Assembly: GCA_002505325.1 (NCBI GenBank)
Contig: DAUV01000105.1
Location: forward strand, 8,482 to 38,636
Direction of reading: 5' to 3'
From: Euryarchaeota archaeon UBA623
GTDB taxonomy: Archaea > Thermoplasmatota > Poseidoniia > Poseidoniales > Thalassarchaeaceae
Length of the DNA: 30,155 nt
Part shown: positions 14,508 through 22,607 of the stretch, piece by piece
Layout of the letters: each line of letters opens with the position of its first letter
Numbering within the stretch: the stretch's first letter is position 1
Made by a program: the position numbers and the translations under genes
The notes under the pieces: model-generated
Database searches by the model: none
Seen by the model: the letters and a program-made list of their open reading frames with translations, nothing else
What the model was told of the DNA's origin: nothing

Positions 14508-14981
14508 CTAATTCCAGCGATGGAAGGCGGGATGACCCTCCTTTACGGCCACAAAGAGCCCCTCTCCAGTGGCACAGACTTCGCCACCTGCTCTCAAGGC
14601 CATTCTCACCTTCACTCGTCCCTCTTCGATTTCCTTAATCTCCGAGCTGACCTGCAGAGCAACTCCGCATGGAGTGGGCCTTCTGAGTTTAATCGAGTAA
14701 GACGCGGTCACGGTACAGGGGGGCTCGGATTCATTGGATTGATCCATCAGGGCTATCGCTGCTGTCCAGTTGCCGTGACAGTCCAGAAGTGTCCCGATTA
14801 TCCCACCATTAATCATGCCTGGAAATGCCTGATGCTCAGCTTTGGGAGAGAATTCCATCTCCAATCCGTGCTCACTACGGAATGAGCGGATTTTCAAGCC
14901 GTTCTGATTGGCTGGTCCACAGCCAAAGCAGATACTATTCGGGGCATGCTCCTCTTGTACTGATGGCCCCCTCTGTCTCAT
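14508..14981 (-). CDS. PaaI-like hotdog-fold thioesterase
   Basis: 157 aa single hotdog domain. An N-terminal CFGCGPANQNGLKI motif (about 19-32) resembles that of PaaI/YbgC-related thioesterases. The central helix PGMINGGIIGTLLDCHGNWT carries the usual G-G-active-site D/H pattern, and the strand TASYSIKLRRPTP follows. Such enzymes hydrolyse acyl-CoA thioesters; the substrate is unknown. It is divergently transcribed from the aspartoacylase-family gene, 87 bases apart. A perfect palindrome (15000-15020) falls exactly where its TATA box should lie, which suggests repression by a dimeric regulator (inference). Confidence 0.85.
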   Translation of the reverse strand: MRQRGPSVQEEHAPNSICFGCGPANQNGLKIRSFRSEHGLEMEFSPKAEHQAFPGMINGGIIGTLLDCHGNWTAAIALMDQSNESEPPCTVTASYSIKLRRPTPCGVALQVSSEIKEIEEGRVKVRMALRAGGEVCATGEGLFVAVKEGHPAFHRWN

Positions 14982-14999
14982 ACGACTTGCGAAGGCGCA

Positions 15000-15020
15000 C
15001 TAGGAATTGAAAATTCCTAG
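15000..15020. promoter_or_regulatory. Perfect palindrome CTAGGAATT-GAA-AATTCCTAG in divergent promoter region
   Basis: Nine-base arms with a three-base spacer, centred 29 bases before the thioesterase ATG (14981, minus strand) and about 59 before the aspartoacylase-family GTG (15069). Its AT-rich core would overlap the thioesterase TATA site. The symmetry and position fit an operator for a dimeric transcription factor, though no regulator gene is nearby. Confidence 0.55.
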
Positions 15021-15037
15021 AGTCTGTCTGACGCATG

Positions 15038-15046
15038 CTCTTAATC
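15038..15046 (+). promoter_or_regulatory. TATA-like box of the aspartoacylase-family gene
   Basis: CTCTTAATC centred about 27 bases before the GTG at 15069, the distance expected for a leaderless archaeal transcript. It is flanked by a short inverted pair CTCT...AGAG. Confidence 0.35.
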
Positions 15047-15068
15047 GAGAGACCTTTTCCGTGAACCG

Positions 15069-16439
15069 GTGACAGACGCGAATTCGAGTTCACAGGATGA
15101 CGGCCCTGCTGAGGCAGCGGCTCCGAGGCCCAAGAGAAGACGGTCACAACCGTTGAAGGTTGCCAATCAAATTCCACAGAGCCGGCGCAAGGAGATAGAG
15201 AAAGCCCTCGAAGACACTCAGGGCACTCCGAAGAGATGGTCGAGGAAGAACGGTCCGAAGTATCACAGGTTCCTCAAGAAGAGAATAAGTCCCGGCACCG
15301 TGAGACAGATTGAATTTGATTTATTGGATGTCGATATAGGGGAGTCATGGCCAATCCCCATCACTGTGGTCCACGGGGCTAGGCCCGGCCCTGTGGTCAC
15401 CGTGCTCGGAGCACTTCACGGAAACGAGCTCGTTGGACCGCTAGCTCTGACCTATCTATGCGGGCCGAACTTCCTTGGTGAGGACAAGGCAATCGACCCC
15501 GCTGTTATGGCTGGAACGCTTCGAATAGTCCCCGTGGTCAATCTACCTGGATATCGGCGACAGAGCAGGTACATGGCGGATGGTAGAGATTTGAACAGGA
15601 GCTTTCCGGGAAAGCCCGATAGCAACACCACTTCAAGAGTGGCACACCGATTGTGGCACGAAATTATCTCGGGCAGTGATCATGTGATTGACCTTCATAC
15701 TGCTGCTGCCGGCCGAACCAATATGCCCCAGATTCGTGCTAACTTGGCAGATCGCCTCAGCAATAGAATTGCTAGGTCGTTCGGCATTGAGACGATACTA
15801 GACAATGTTGGCCCGAAAGGCTCTCTGCGCAAGACTTCCAATGATGCTGGAATTGGGGCCATAACTTACGAGGGCGGCGGTTCGAACGAGGCTGATCCTG
15901 AATCCGTACAGGTTGCTATCTATGGGGTGCTGAATGTACTCCGCAGCCTCAAGGTATTGCCTGGCTATCCGAGCCGACCAAGATTCAGAATACTAGCCTC
16001 TGGATCGGTATGGATTCGCTCCGACCAAGGCGGCTTGCTCGATGTATTGACTCCCGCAGGCAGTTTTGTCGAGGACGGTGAGACGGTTGCCACGGTGACA
16101 GACCCAGAGAGGCCCGGCGAGAGTTACGATATTCTCTCTCCAACTAGGGGCCTGCTGATTTCGACCGCTACCCACCCGTTCGTCAACGCTGGCACACCAA
16201 TTGGCCATCTTCTTCCGGTTACCCGCGGCATCAAAACGCTGCGCAAGCGACTGGATCCAGAGGGATGTCTCGTCACCAGTGGCTCAGACGGCGAACCGCC
16301 TTGGAGAGAGGATGAGGACGTCGAGGACATTTCCGTAGCGGGGGAATGGTCCGGCGGCTCACCAGACGCGGAATGGGGTCGCAACGAGGAAGATCCAGCA
16401 GACGAAGAAGCTGGTGAGGCCGATCCAAAATGGGCTTGA
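15069..16439 (+). CDS. Succinylglutamate desuccinylase/aspartoacylase-family zinc hydrolase
   Basis: 456 aa, GTG start. The M14-like carboxypeptidase fold spans about residues 95-320. Zinc ligands are H117 and E120 in GALHGNELVG and H210 in DLHT; the substrate-binding GRDLNRSFPG and the catalytic-Glu region ITYEGGG are present. A C-terminal beta-barrel domain with a GxxxVxxGxxV-like LTPAGSFVEDGETVATV segment is followed by an acidic tail. The N-terminus adds about 70 lysine/arginine-rich residues (PKRRRSQPLK) not needed for catalysis. Family members remove acyl groups from amino acids (N-acetyl-aspartate, N-succinyl-glutamate); the substrate here is unknown and catabolic amino-acid deacylation is the likely class. 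Its stop abuts the convergent subtilase stop with no spacer. Confidence 0.85.
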   Translation: MTDANSSSQDDGPAEAAAPRPKRRRSQPLKVANQIPQSRRKEIEKALEDTQGTPKRWSRKNGPKYHRFLKKRISPGTVRQIEFDLLDVDIGESWPIPITVVHGARPGPVVTVLGALHGNELVGPLALTYLCGPNFLGEDKAIDPAVMAGTLRIVPVVNLPGYRRQSRYMADGRDLNRSFPGKPDSNTTSRVAHRLWHEIISGSDHVIDLHTAAAGRTNMPQIRANLADRLSNRIARSFGIETILDNVGPKGSLRKTSNDAGIGAITYEGGGSNEADPESVQVAIYGVLNVLRSLKVLPGYPSRPRFRILASGSVWIRSDQGGLLDVLTPAGSFVEDGETVATVTDPERPGESYDILSPTRGLLISTATHPFVNAGTPIGHLLPVTRGIKTLRKRLDPEGCLVTSGSDGEPPWREDEDVEDISVAGEWSGGSPDAEWGRNEEDPADEEAGEADPKWA

Positions 16440-19400
16440 TTAGTCCAGTTTGGGTGCTCGAGGTATCTCGTCCTCGTCTTCGAATACCGGTACGGATGGC
16501 AGTTCAACCGGAGTATTCTGCTGCCCCATGAGCGCATTCAAATCAGGTGCGGAGGGCAAATCGTAGTCCTGAAACTCTGGTGAGAGTGAGAACTTCTCTG
16601 GCTTCAGATTGTACGCCTCGTAAGCGTCTTTGAGTTTGCGTTTGTGCGATAATCTTCCCACGGCGTAGACGCAGCCGCCAATCACGGACAGTAGCACCAC
16701 GAGAATCGCAGCGAGTCCAGTAGGGGAAGTGACGTAGGAGAGTAACTTCTCTGAGAGTGTCTCCGGCGGTATCCATACATCCATATCTATGTCCCAGATG
16801 AAGACAGTAGTCTGCCCCGAGTCTACTAGGGTAGCAGTGATCTGCTGTGGCCCGCTACCTTGGTCGCACAAGTAGATGGTTAGGGTAGTGTCCCCTGCCT
16901 CACAGTCGATAGACTCGATGACGACCTCCCTCCCATCGAAGCTGACATTCTCCGTCAATGTGTAATCACCAAATTGCCATGACAGCGAGACGACGACATT
17001 TTCTGGTATCGAGTCTATACTGAGAACAAGACTCTCATTGACTGCGTCCCACAAGTGTACTTGGCGGAAGTCAGGGATAGTTGTGACCAAGTTCTTCCTA
17101 CTCAATCCATCATCGACTGCATCGTTGCAGTCGTCATCTCGGCCATTCCAAGTCTCGACTCCTGCGGGGTTGATGGTGCCGACAAGGTCATCACAGTCCT
17201 CAAAGTCATAGAATCCGTCCTCATCGCGATCGAAGTTGAACTGCTTGGGGTCTGAACCACTGACCATCACCTCATGACCGTCCGACATCCCGTCTGTGTC
17301 GCTGTCGGCCAGTTCCGGGTTAGTGGTAAAGTTGTGAAACTCGTCGAAGTCAGTCAGTCCGTCGTCGTCACTGTCGAGTTCGAAAAAGTCCTCGTCAACG
17401 ACTTCGTCACAGTCATTGTCCTTGCCATCGAGGACTTCGGGCTTGAGTGGCGCTCTATCGAAGTCCTCGTCTTCACAGTCTTGGAACCAGTACCAGCCGT
17501 CGGAATCAGCATCGTCGTCGTGGACCAGTGGATCGGCCCCCATCGAAGAGTACTCGTTGTACTCTAGTCCGTCGGGTAATCCGTCGTCGTCAGTGTCTCC
17601 ATCAAGGTGGTCGGTGGTGATATTGTGATACTCGTCGTAGTCGGTCAACCCATCATTGTCTGTATCACGGGTCCAATAATCCTCGTCGATTAGAAAGTCA
17701 CAGTCGTTGTCGAAGCCATCGAGTAGTTCGACGTGACCAGGGGATCGTTCACCATCTTCGTCATCACAGTCCTCAAACCAGTACCACAAGTCTGAATCAG
17801 AGTCGGGGTCATACACTAACGGGTCTGAGCCAAGGGCGGCGTAGGTGTTGACCTCCTCACCGTCATCCAATCCATCATCGTCGGTGTCGGAGTCCATGTA
17901 GTCGGTGCCGTGGACGTGGTATTCGTTCCAGTCCTTGAGTCCGTCGTTGTCTCTGTCAGTGAAGTTGTAACCCTCATCGACAAAGGTGTCGCAGTTGTCA
18001 TCGATATCGTTCAGTAGCTCCGGCCGGCCTGGATTGACATTTGGGTCTGTATCATTACAGTCATTGAAGTGATAAAATAAATCGGAGTCGGCATCAGGAT
18101 CGTACCAAAGAGGGTCACTCTGCCAGAAGTTAATTTCAGCACCATCGCTCAGCCCATCATCATCAGTGTCGGAATCGAGTGGGTCGGTACCAGTAGTAGT
18201 CACTTCAGACGAATCGCTCAGCCCATCAAGGTCGGTATCAACAGCCAATGGGTCTGTTCCATGTACCATCACTTCATCGAAGTCGCTCAATCCATCATCG
18301 TCAGTATCGGAGTCATAGGGATCAGTACCGTATACCAGCGTCTCATTCTCGTCGCTCAGCCCGTCGTCATCGTGGTCGTAGTCTATGTCTACTCCATGCA
18401 ATAATAACTCCCATGAACCTAGTGTGCCAGTTCCGCCCGAAGATGTGTCACGTACCTTCAGCGTCCAATTTCCCAATGAAGACTCATCCCAGTGTCTTAC
18501 AGTGCTAAACATCCAGTTAGAGTAGTGGTTTCCATTGTCGTTGCGCGACTCAGCCAACCAAGACTCAGTTCCGGAAGGAGAGACTAGTACGATATCGAGG
18601 TCTCCTCTCGCAGTGTGAGTTATGTCGACCACCACATCTACGCTCTCGAGTGAGTAATCGTTTGGAACCATGGTCGTGAACTCGGTCCAATCAGGCGTAT
18701 CATCAGGGATGTCCGTCGAAGGAGTATAGGGCCCGTAGGTGGAGTTCAACTCATCTCCTACGTTAATCCAGTTCTCGGCTACAGAGACGGCAGCGCCGGC
18801 ATCCACCACTCCGAAACCGTACTTATGTGAGACGTCGTGCCCGGCGCCGTTTACGTCCCATGACCAGTCACTGGCATCATTCATGCGCGCACTGTTGACT
18901 AGAACGTGTTGCACATCCCTCCAAGTCAGGTTTTCGTTGGCGTCGAGTATCAGCGCAATGACTCCAGCGGCCAACGGGGTGGCGCTAGAAGTGCCGCCGA
19001 AGGTATGAGTCACGTTGCCGCTGCTGTTGTAGCCGCCTGTGCCGGAGATATCGGTCGTGGTGATGCCTTCGCCGTCACCATTGGAGTGAGCTGCGACGAG
19101 TATGTTCGCCCCCGGCTCAGCGTAATAGGATTGGTCACCGTCATGGTTGATTGCGGTGACGGCTATGGTGAAGCGACTGTTGGCGTAACCGTCGTAGTTT
19201 GAGTTATCATCCGAGCCAAGGCCGTTGCCTGCAGCCCATGTGATTAGGTTACCCAATCCCTCACGTCCGTTGTAGGCATCACTTTCGAAGGCCGCCAGAG
19301 TTAGCGGCCCGGGCGCCTCTAGGGTCTGACCGTCATCGGCAGGGCCCCAAGAATTAGTGTAAATATCGATATCGTCACTCTCGTAACTAAGCGCATCAGC

Positions 19401-20225
19401 TTCAGTCGCATCACCAGCCCAGCACGCAATCAGCGTCGAGCCAGCAATGGTTGCGTTGAATGCGACTCCGGTGACGTCCAGTGCGTTGTTCCCGACGGCA
19501 GCAGCCACTCCGGCTACGGCCGTGCCGTGACCGTTCCAGCTGGAAGGACTGGGATCACTATCGTCGTCACACCAGTCGTACGAGAGTAGCGATGAGTAGT
19601 GGGGACTGAGGTCGCTGTGGGCATGATCGAGCCCGTCATCGACCACACTGATTACTACCCCAGATCCGGTGTAGGTGTCCCATGTGCTGGTGACGTTGAC
19701 ATCCTCTCCCGATAAGCCGTTGGTCTGGCCGGTGTTCTCAAGGTGCCACTGCGCGGAGAACTCCGTGTCGTTCGGCGAGAGTCGCGGTTCCTGCTTCTTA
19801 TCCAACAGTGGCGAGAATGATTCAATTTCTCCCGCTTCAAGAGACTGCTGGAGCAGAACCATCGACTTGAGTGGGTTGTCGAAAACCCAGATGTAGGCTC
19901 CCCGAAGAATCGGAGCCGGTTCGCTCAATTCAGGCGCTGCCTTAGTCAATTGGTGCTTTTCAAGAGGAACTCTTGTGACGACAAGCCACTCGTGCACTTC
20001 TTCGAGGTCACCCTCCGAGTAAACACTCATGTCCCCGACTCTTTCAAAGGCCAACTGCACGGCCCGTGAGTATGTCGGCAGTATCTCGTCGCCCTCTATT
20101 CCAAGGCCTACCGGCTGCTCCGCACCACCAGCAATCACGCCCCCAAAGGGGGCGAATAGGAGGATGATGAGTACTGCTAGCGCCGTGCGCATGACCGAAC
20201 TCGAACGCATTCGACATTTAGCCAT
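16440..20225 (-). CDS. Kexin-like S8 subtilase with P domain, TSP3/MopE Ca2+ repeats and C-terminal membrane anchor
   Basis: 1261 aa from the ATG at 20225. Signal peptide is VMRTALAVLIILLFAPFGGV; a prodomain follows to about 165. The subtilisin catalytic residues are D196 (VVDDGLDH), H233 (NGHGTAVAG), N334 (AAGNG) and S413 (GGTSSATPLAAG), in the kexin/furin style. A proprotein-convertase P domain (about 500-605) has DLDIVLVSPSGT and GNWTLKVRD. Residues about 612-1040 are TSP type 3 loops alternating with four MopE-like Asp/Cys modules. A beta-rich region, a helix of about 25 residues near 1165-1190 (GLAAILVVLLSVIGG) and a tail of about 70 residues with the pattern PSAPDLNALM follow. It is a surface-anchored, Ca2+-loaded protease, probably for degrading external protein or maturing surface proteins (inference). 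A longer start at 20294 would overlap the upstream gene. Confidence 0.9.
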   Translation of the reverse strand: MAKCRMRSSSVMRTALAVLIILLFAPFGGVIAGGAEQPVGLGIEGDEILPTYSRAVQLAFERVGDMSVYSEGDLEEVHEWLVVTRVPLEKHQLTKAAPELSEPAPILRGAYIWVFDNPLKSMVLLQQSLEAGEIESFSPLLDKKQEPRLSPNDTEFSAQWHLENTGQTNGLSGEDVNVTSTWDTYTGSGVVISVVDDGLDHAHSDLSPHYSSLLSYDWCDDDSDPSPSSWNGHGTAVAGVAAAVGNNALDVTGVAFNATIAGSTLIACWAGDATEADALSYESDDIDIYTNSWGPADDGQTLEAPGPLTLAAFESDAYNGREGLGNLITWAAGNGLGSDDNSNYDGYANSRFTIAVTAINHDGDQSYYAEPGANILVAAHSNGDGEGITTTDISGTGGYNSSGNVTHTFGGTSSATPLAAGVIALILDANENLTWRDVQHVLVNSARMNDASDWSWDVNGAGHDVSHKYGFGVVDAGAAVSVAENWINVGDELNSTYGPYTPSTDIPDDTPDWTEFTTMVPNDYSLESVDVVVDITHTARGDLDIVLVSPSGTESWLAESRNDNGNHYSNWMFSTVRHWDESSLGNWTLKVRDTSSGGTGTLGSWELLLHGVDIDYDHDDDGLSDENETLVYGTDPYDSDTDDDGLSDFDEVMVHGTDPLAVDTDLDGLSDSSEVTTTGTDPLDSDTDDDGLSDGAEINFWQSDPLWYDPDADSDLFYHFNDCNDTDPNVNPGRPELLNDIDDNCDTFVDEGYNFTDRDNDGLKDWNEYHVHGTDYMDSDTDDDGLDDGEEVNTYAALGSDPLVYDPDSDSDLWYWFEDCDDEDGERSPGHVELLDGFDNDCDFLIDEDYWTRDTDNDGLTDYDEYHNITTDHLDGDTDDDGLPDGLEYNEYSSMGADPLVHDDDADSDGWYWFQDCEDEDFDRAPLKPEVLDGKDNDCDEVVDEDFFELDSDDDGLTDFDEFHNFTTNPELADSDTDGMSDGHEVMVSGSDPKQFNFDRDEDGFYDFEDCDDLVGTINPAGVETWNGRDDDCNDAVDDGLSRKNLVTTIPDFRQVHLWDAVNESLVLSIDSIPENVVVSLSWQFGDYTLTENVSFDGREVVIESIDCEAGDTTLTIYLCDQGSGPQQITATLVDSGQTTVFIWDIDMDVWIPPETLSEKLLSYVTSPTGLAAILVVLLSVIGGCVYAVGRLSHKRKLKDAYEAYNLKPEKFSLSPEFQDYDLPSAPDLNALMGQQNTPVELPSVPVFEDEDEIPRAPKLD
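17112..18390 (-). repeat. Coding super-repeat of TSP3 and MopE-type modules, period about 292 bases
   Basis: In the subtilase, the block DNDGL-D--EYH...DTDDDGL-DG-E...DSD-WYWF-DC-DED...LDG-DNDCD...DED recurs. The four DC(N/D/E)D...D(N/D)DC(D/N) modules lie near 18070-17985, 17778-17695, 17485-17405 and 17205-17118, about 290 bases apart. Asp/Cys spacing is strictly kept while linker residues vary. Each TSP3 loop binds Ca2+ in known proteins. Confidence 0.8.
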
Positions 20226-20235
20226 TCGTCTGTAG

Positions 20236-20255
20236 CGTGAAGCACCTGCTTCACG
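20236..20255. other. Near-perfect palindrome CGTGAAGCA-CC-TGCTTCACG
   Basis: Nine-base arms around a two-base centre, spanning the stop codon of the LeuA-like gene (20253-20251) and lying 11 bases before the subtilase ATG. It may be an operator or mRNA hairpin uncoupling the subtilase from the upstream genes. No T-run follows, so a simple terminator is unlikely. Confidence 0.45.
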
Positions 20256-21507
20256 ACTGAGGGAACTCCGAGATGGCTGCATGGACCTCTTCATCAGTCA
20301 TCATTCTACGCTGTCCCTTGGCCACCTCAAACAAGTTCGATACCAGTTCGTCAGTCGCTACGTAGCCGTTCTGCTGTAGCCACCAGATTATGTTGGAGCG
20401 TCCACTCATGTGACCTATCCGGATTACCTGCTGCAATCCATAGTCCGCAGCAGGTACTCCAGAGTAAACGCGGTCTGCGAGCCACTGGTCGCCCTTCTTC
20501 ATCGCCTTGACCACCGCGGACGCGTGTACACCTGTTCCGGTCTCGAAGGCGTCCTCGCCGAATACAGGGTAGTTGCGAGGCAGAGCAACTTCGACGTATT
20601 CGTGCGCCTTACGCACGTAATCGTTTAGGGCAGTCAAGTCATTGCTGATTACCCCCATAAGACTGAGATTTACAAGCGTCTGGTCGAGAGGGGCGTTTCC
20701 GGCCCTCTCGCCCACTCCAAGAGCAGTTCCGTGGATAACATCGGCCCCAGCCTCGTAGGCAGCGAGATTGTTGGCAACCCCCAGTCCACGGTCTTGATGT
20801 CCGTGCCAGTTGACCTCGATGTCTCGGCGCTTCACCCCTGCATCGGGTATCACTTCGTCCTGAATGAAAGAGAGCAACTTGTGGACTCCGTTGGGAGTAA
20901 CGTGCCCGCATGTGTCGCAAACACAGATTCGGTCAGCACCAAGCTCCAGTGCCCTAGTGTATACGGCTTTGATCTCCTCTGGTTTACTGCGCGTGGTGTC
21001 CTCGGTGACAAACATCACTGGGATGTCGTTGTCGATAGCGAATGAAACAGCCTTCTCAGCCGTTGAGATAATCTTCTCCATCGTCCAGTCTTCAGCATAC
21101 TGACGAATTGGGCTGGTCCCTAGGAAGGCGCTAGCCTGTATCTGCCGTTCGTGCTTGGCCTGCAGATCTACCAGCGGTTCGATATCGCTCACCACTGTGC
21201 GAACAGCGCATCCGGGGCGCAGCGCGTAGTCGTTCTCACCCATGTGAGTGAGCATTGCGTCGATATGACCGACATGGAATGGGCCAGCACCAGGAAGTCC
21301 GAGATCCGCTTTCTGGATTCCAAGGGTCTCCATGAAGTCAATCAACTCAATCTTCTGTTCGATGGTCGGGTTGCGAGCACTCGGGCTCTGCAGGCCATCA
21401 CGCAAGGTCTCGTCGTCGAACCACAATTCATGAGGGTGGTTCGACCCATTACGCTCAATCTCGTAATCTATCTCGTTCCAATCGTAAATCAGGTCCTGCT
21501 CATCCAT
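20251..21507 (-). CDS. LeuA-like acyl-CoA/2-oxoacid synthase (DRE-TIM metallolyase), specificity unknown
   Basis: 418 aa. The TIM barrel has the metal/substrate motif DETLRDGLQSP at about 33-43, CDTCGHVTPNG, the metal-binding NWHGHQDRG, and GVGERAGNAPLDQ, all hallmarks of isopropylmalate, homocitrate and citramalate synthases. The segment after the barrel (HMSGRSNIIWWLQ) resembles the communicating subdomain of those synthases rather than HMG-CoA lyase. The C-terminal regulatory (LeuA dimer) domain of full-size 2-isopropylmalate synthases, usually about 500 aa, is absent, so leucine feedback is not expected. Homocitrate, citramalate or another condensation is possible; neighbours do not settle it. 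GAGGTGGGG just upstream of the ATG supports the start. It lies 62 bases after heme O synthase on the same strand. Confidence 0.8.
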   Translation of the reverse strand: MDEQDLIYDWNEIDYEIERNGSNHPHELWFDDETLRDGLQSPSARNPTIEQKIELIDFMETLGIQKADLGLPGAGPFHVGHIDAMLTHMGENDYALRPGCAVRTVVSDIEPLVDLQAKHERQIQASAFLGTSPIRQYAEDWTMEKIISTAEKAVSFAIDNDIPVMFVTEDTTRSKPEEIKAVYTRALELGADRICVCDTCGHVTPNGVHKLLSFIQDEVIPDAGVKRRDIEVNWHGHQDRGLGVANNLAAYEAGADVIHGTALGVGERAGNAPLDQTLVNLSLMGVISNDLTALNDYVRKAHEYVEVALPRNYPVFGEDAFETGTGVHASAVVKAMKKGDQWLADRVYSGVPAADYGLQQVIRIGHMSGRSNIIWWLQQNGYVATDELVSNLFEVAKGQRRMMTDEEVHAAISEFPQS

Positions 21508-21569
21508 TGCCCCACCTCGCTTTACGACGCAACGCGATGGTGCACTCGGTGTTTGAAGCCATCGGGCTC

Positions 21570-22607
21570 TCAGGACTTCGCCCGGGTCTCGCTACGAACC
21601 ATTGCAGTCACAGATAGAATAGCACCTATTCCGGCGCCCAGTAGCCCGAAACTGGCTGCGACTAGAACTATGAACATCAGGGCTAGATAAAGCATGGAGA
21701 CGAAGAAGGAGCGGACGGCCGTCGGTATCCTCCCAGTGGGGTCGCGTTGCTCGCTGAGGTCCACTCTCCAGACTGTGCTTGAGTACCAGATGCTCAGTCC
21801 AATTGTTGTCAAGCCGAGGACTTGATAGATGGTATCACTCTCATTTATGCCACCGTAACTCATTGGGGCGGCTGCCGACAAAATCACTAGAAGCACAGCG
21901 TATGCCTTCATCTCGTGAACCGTCCTTTCTGGTCCCTTGACATTCGGCATCATCGGGATGCCCACATTCCCATACTCTTCGGAACGGTACAGTGCTAGCG
22001 CCCAGAAGTGAGGTGGAGTCCACAGGAAGATTAGCAGGAACATGAACCACGGCATCAGACTGCCTAGGTCGAGGAGAGACTCCAGCATAATCTGGGCTGA
22101 GTCAGTAGCTACCGTGAGTTCGCCCTCGGCCGCTGCCCAGCCTATTACGGGCGGAGTCGAGCCGGCGATACCGCCGATAACTATGTTCTGCGGCGTCGTA
22201 CGCTTCAGCCATATGCTGTAGATGAATACGTAGAACAGGATACTGAAAGCCGACCAGAATGCAGCTACTGAGTTAGCCAGTATCTCAAACCACGCTACTC
22301 CGAGAAGTGACAAGGCAACCCCGAATCCCAGAGCGGCGTTGGCCGAGACCTCACCCGCAGGCACGGGACGACTCTTTGTGCGCGTCATCAGCGGATCGAT
22401 GTCCCTGTCATACCACATGTTGATCGCGTTGGCGCCTCCAGCGCTCAGATACCCTCCTACGAATACCACCAGCATTGTCCACACTGTGTTTGCATCTAGT
22501 CCGCCGCCGAGTTGGTCATGCACAAGCACGGCGCACAACGCAGTAATCTGCAGAAGCACGACCACCCCTGGCTTTGTCAGAGTGAAGTATGGTCTCAGAT
22601 TACTCAT
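21570..22607 (-). CDS. ctaB: Protoheme IX farnesyltransferase (heme O synthase)
   Basis: 345 aa, an integral membrane UbiA-family prenyltransferase with about nine hydrophobic helices. The first Asp-rich motif is NMWYDRDIDPLMTRTKSRPV, and the second conserved region is FLWTPPHFWALALY...EYGNVGIPMMP. It adds a farnesyl (or geranylgeranyl) group to heme B to make heme O, the precursor of heme A for cytochrome oxidase. The start at 22607 is fixed by GGAGG six bases before the ATG, a site inside the last codons of heme A synthase; the genes overlap by 8 bases, which argues for translational coupling. A TTG six bases earlier is in frame but less likely. Confidence 0.95.
   Translation of the reverse strand: MSNLRPYFTLTKPGVVVLLQITALCAVLVHDQLGGGLDANTVWTMLVVFVGGYLSAGGANAINMWYDRDIDPLMTRTKSRPVPAGEVSANAALGFGVALSLLGVAWFEILANSVAAFWSAFSILFYVFIYSIWLKRTTPQNIVIGGIAGSTPPVIGWAAAEGELTVATDSAQIMLESLLDLGSLMPWFMFLLIFLWTPPHFWALALYRSEEYGNVGIPMMPNVKGPERTVHEMKAYAVLLVILSAAAPMSYGGINESDTIYQVLGLTTIGLSIWYSSTVWRVDLSEQRDPTGRIPTAVRSFFVSMLYLALMFIVLVAASFGLLGAGIGAILSVTAMVRSETRAKS

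Noticed and set aside
17112..18390. Repetitive DNA that at first glance resembles a repeat array or CRISPR
   Set aside because: The repeats keep codon frame and encode TSP3/MopE modules; there are no constant repeats with unique spacers.
20226..20294. Longer subtilase start at 20294
   Set aside because: It would overlap 44 bases of the LeuA-like gene and put 23 basic, unconserved residues before the signal peptide.
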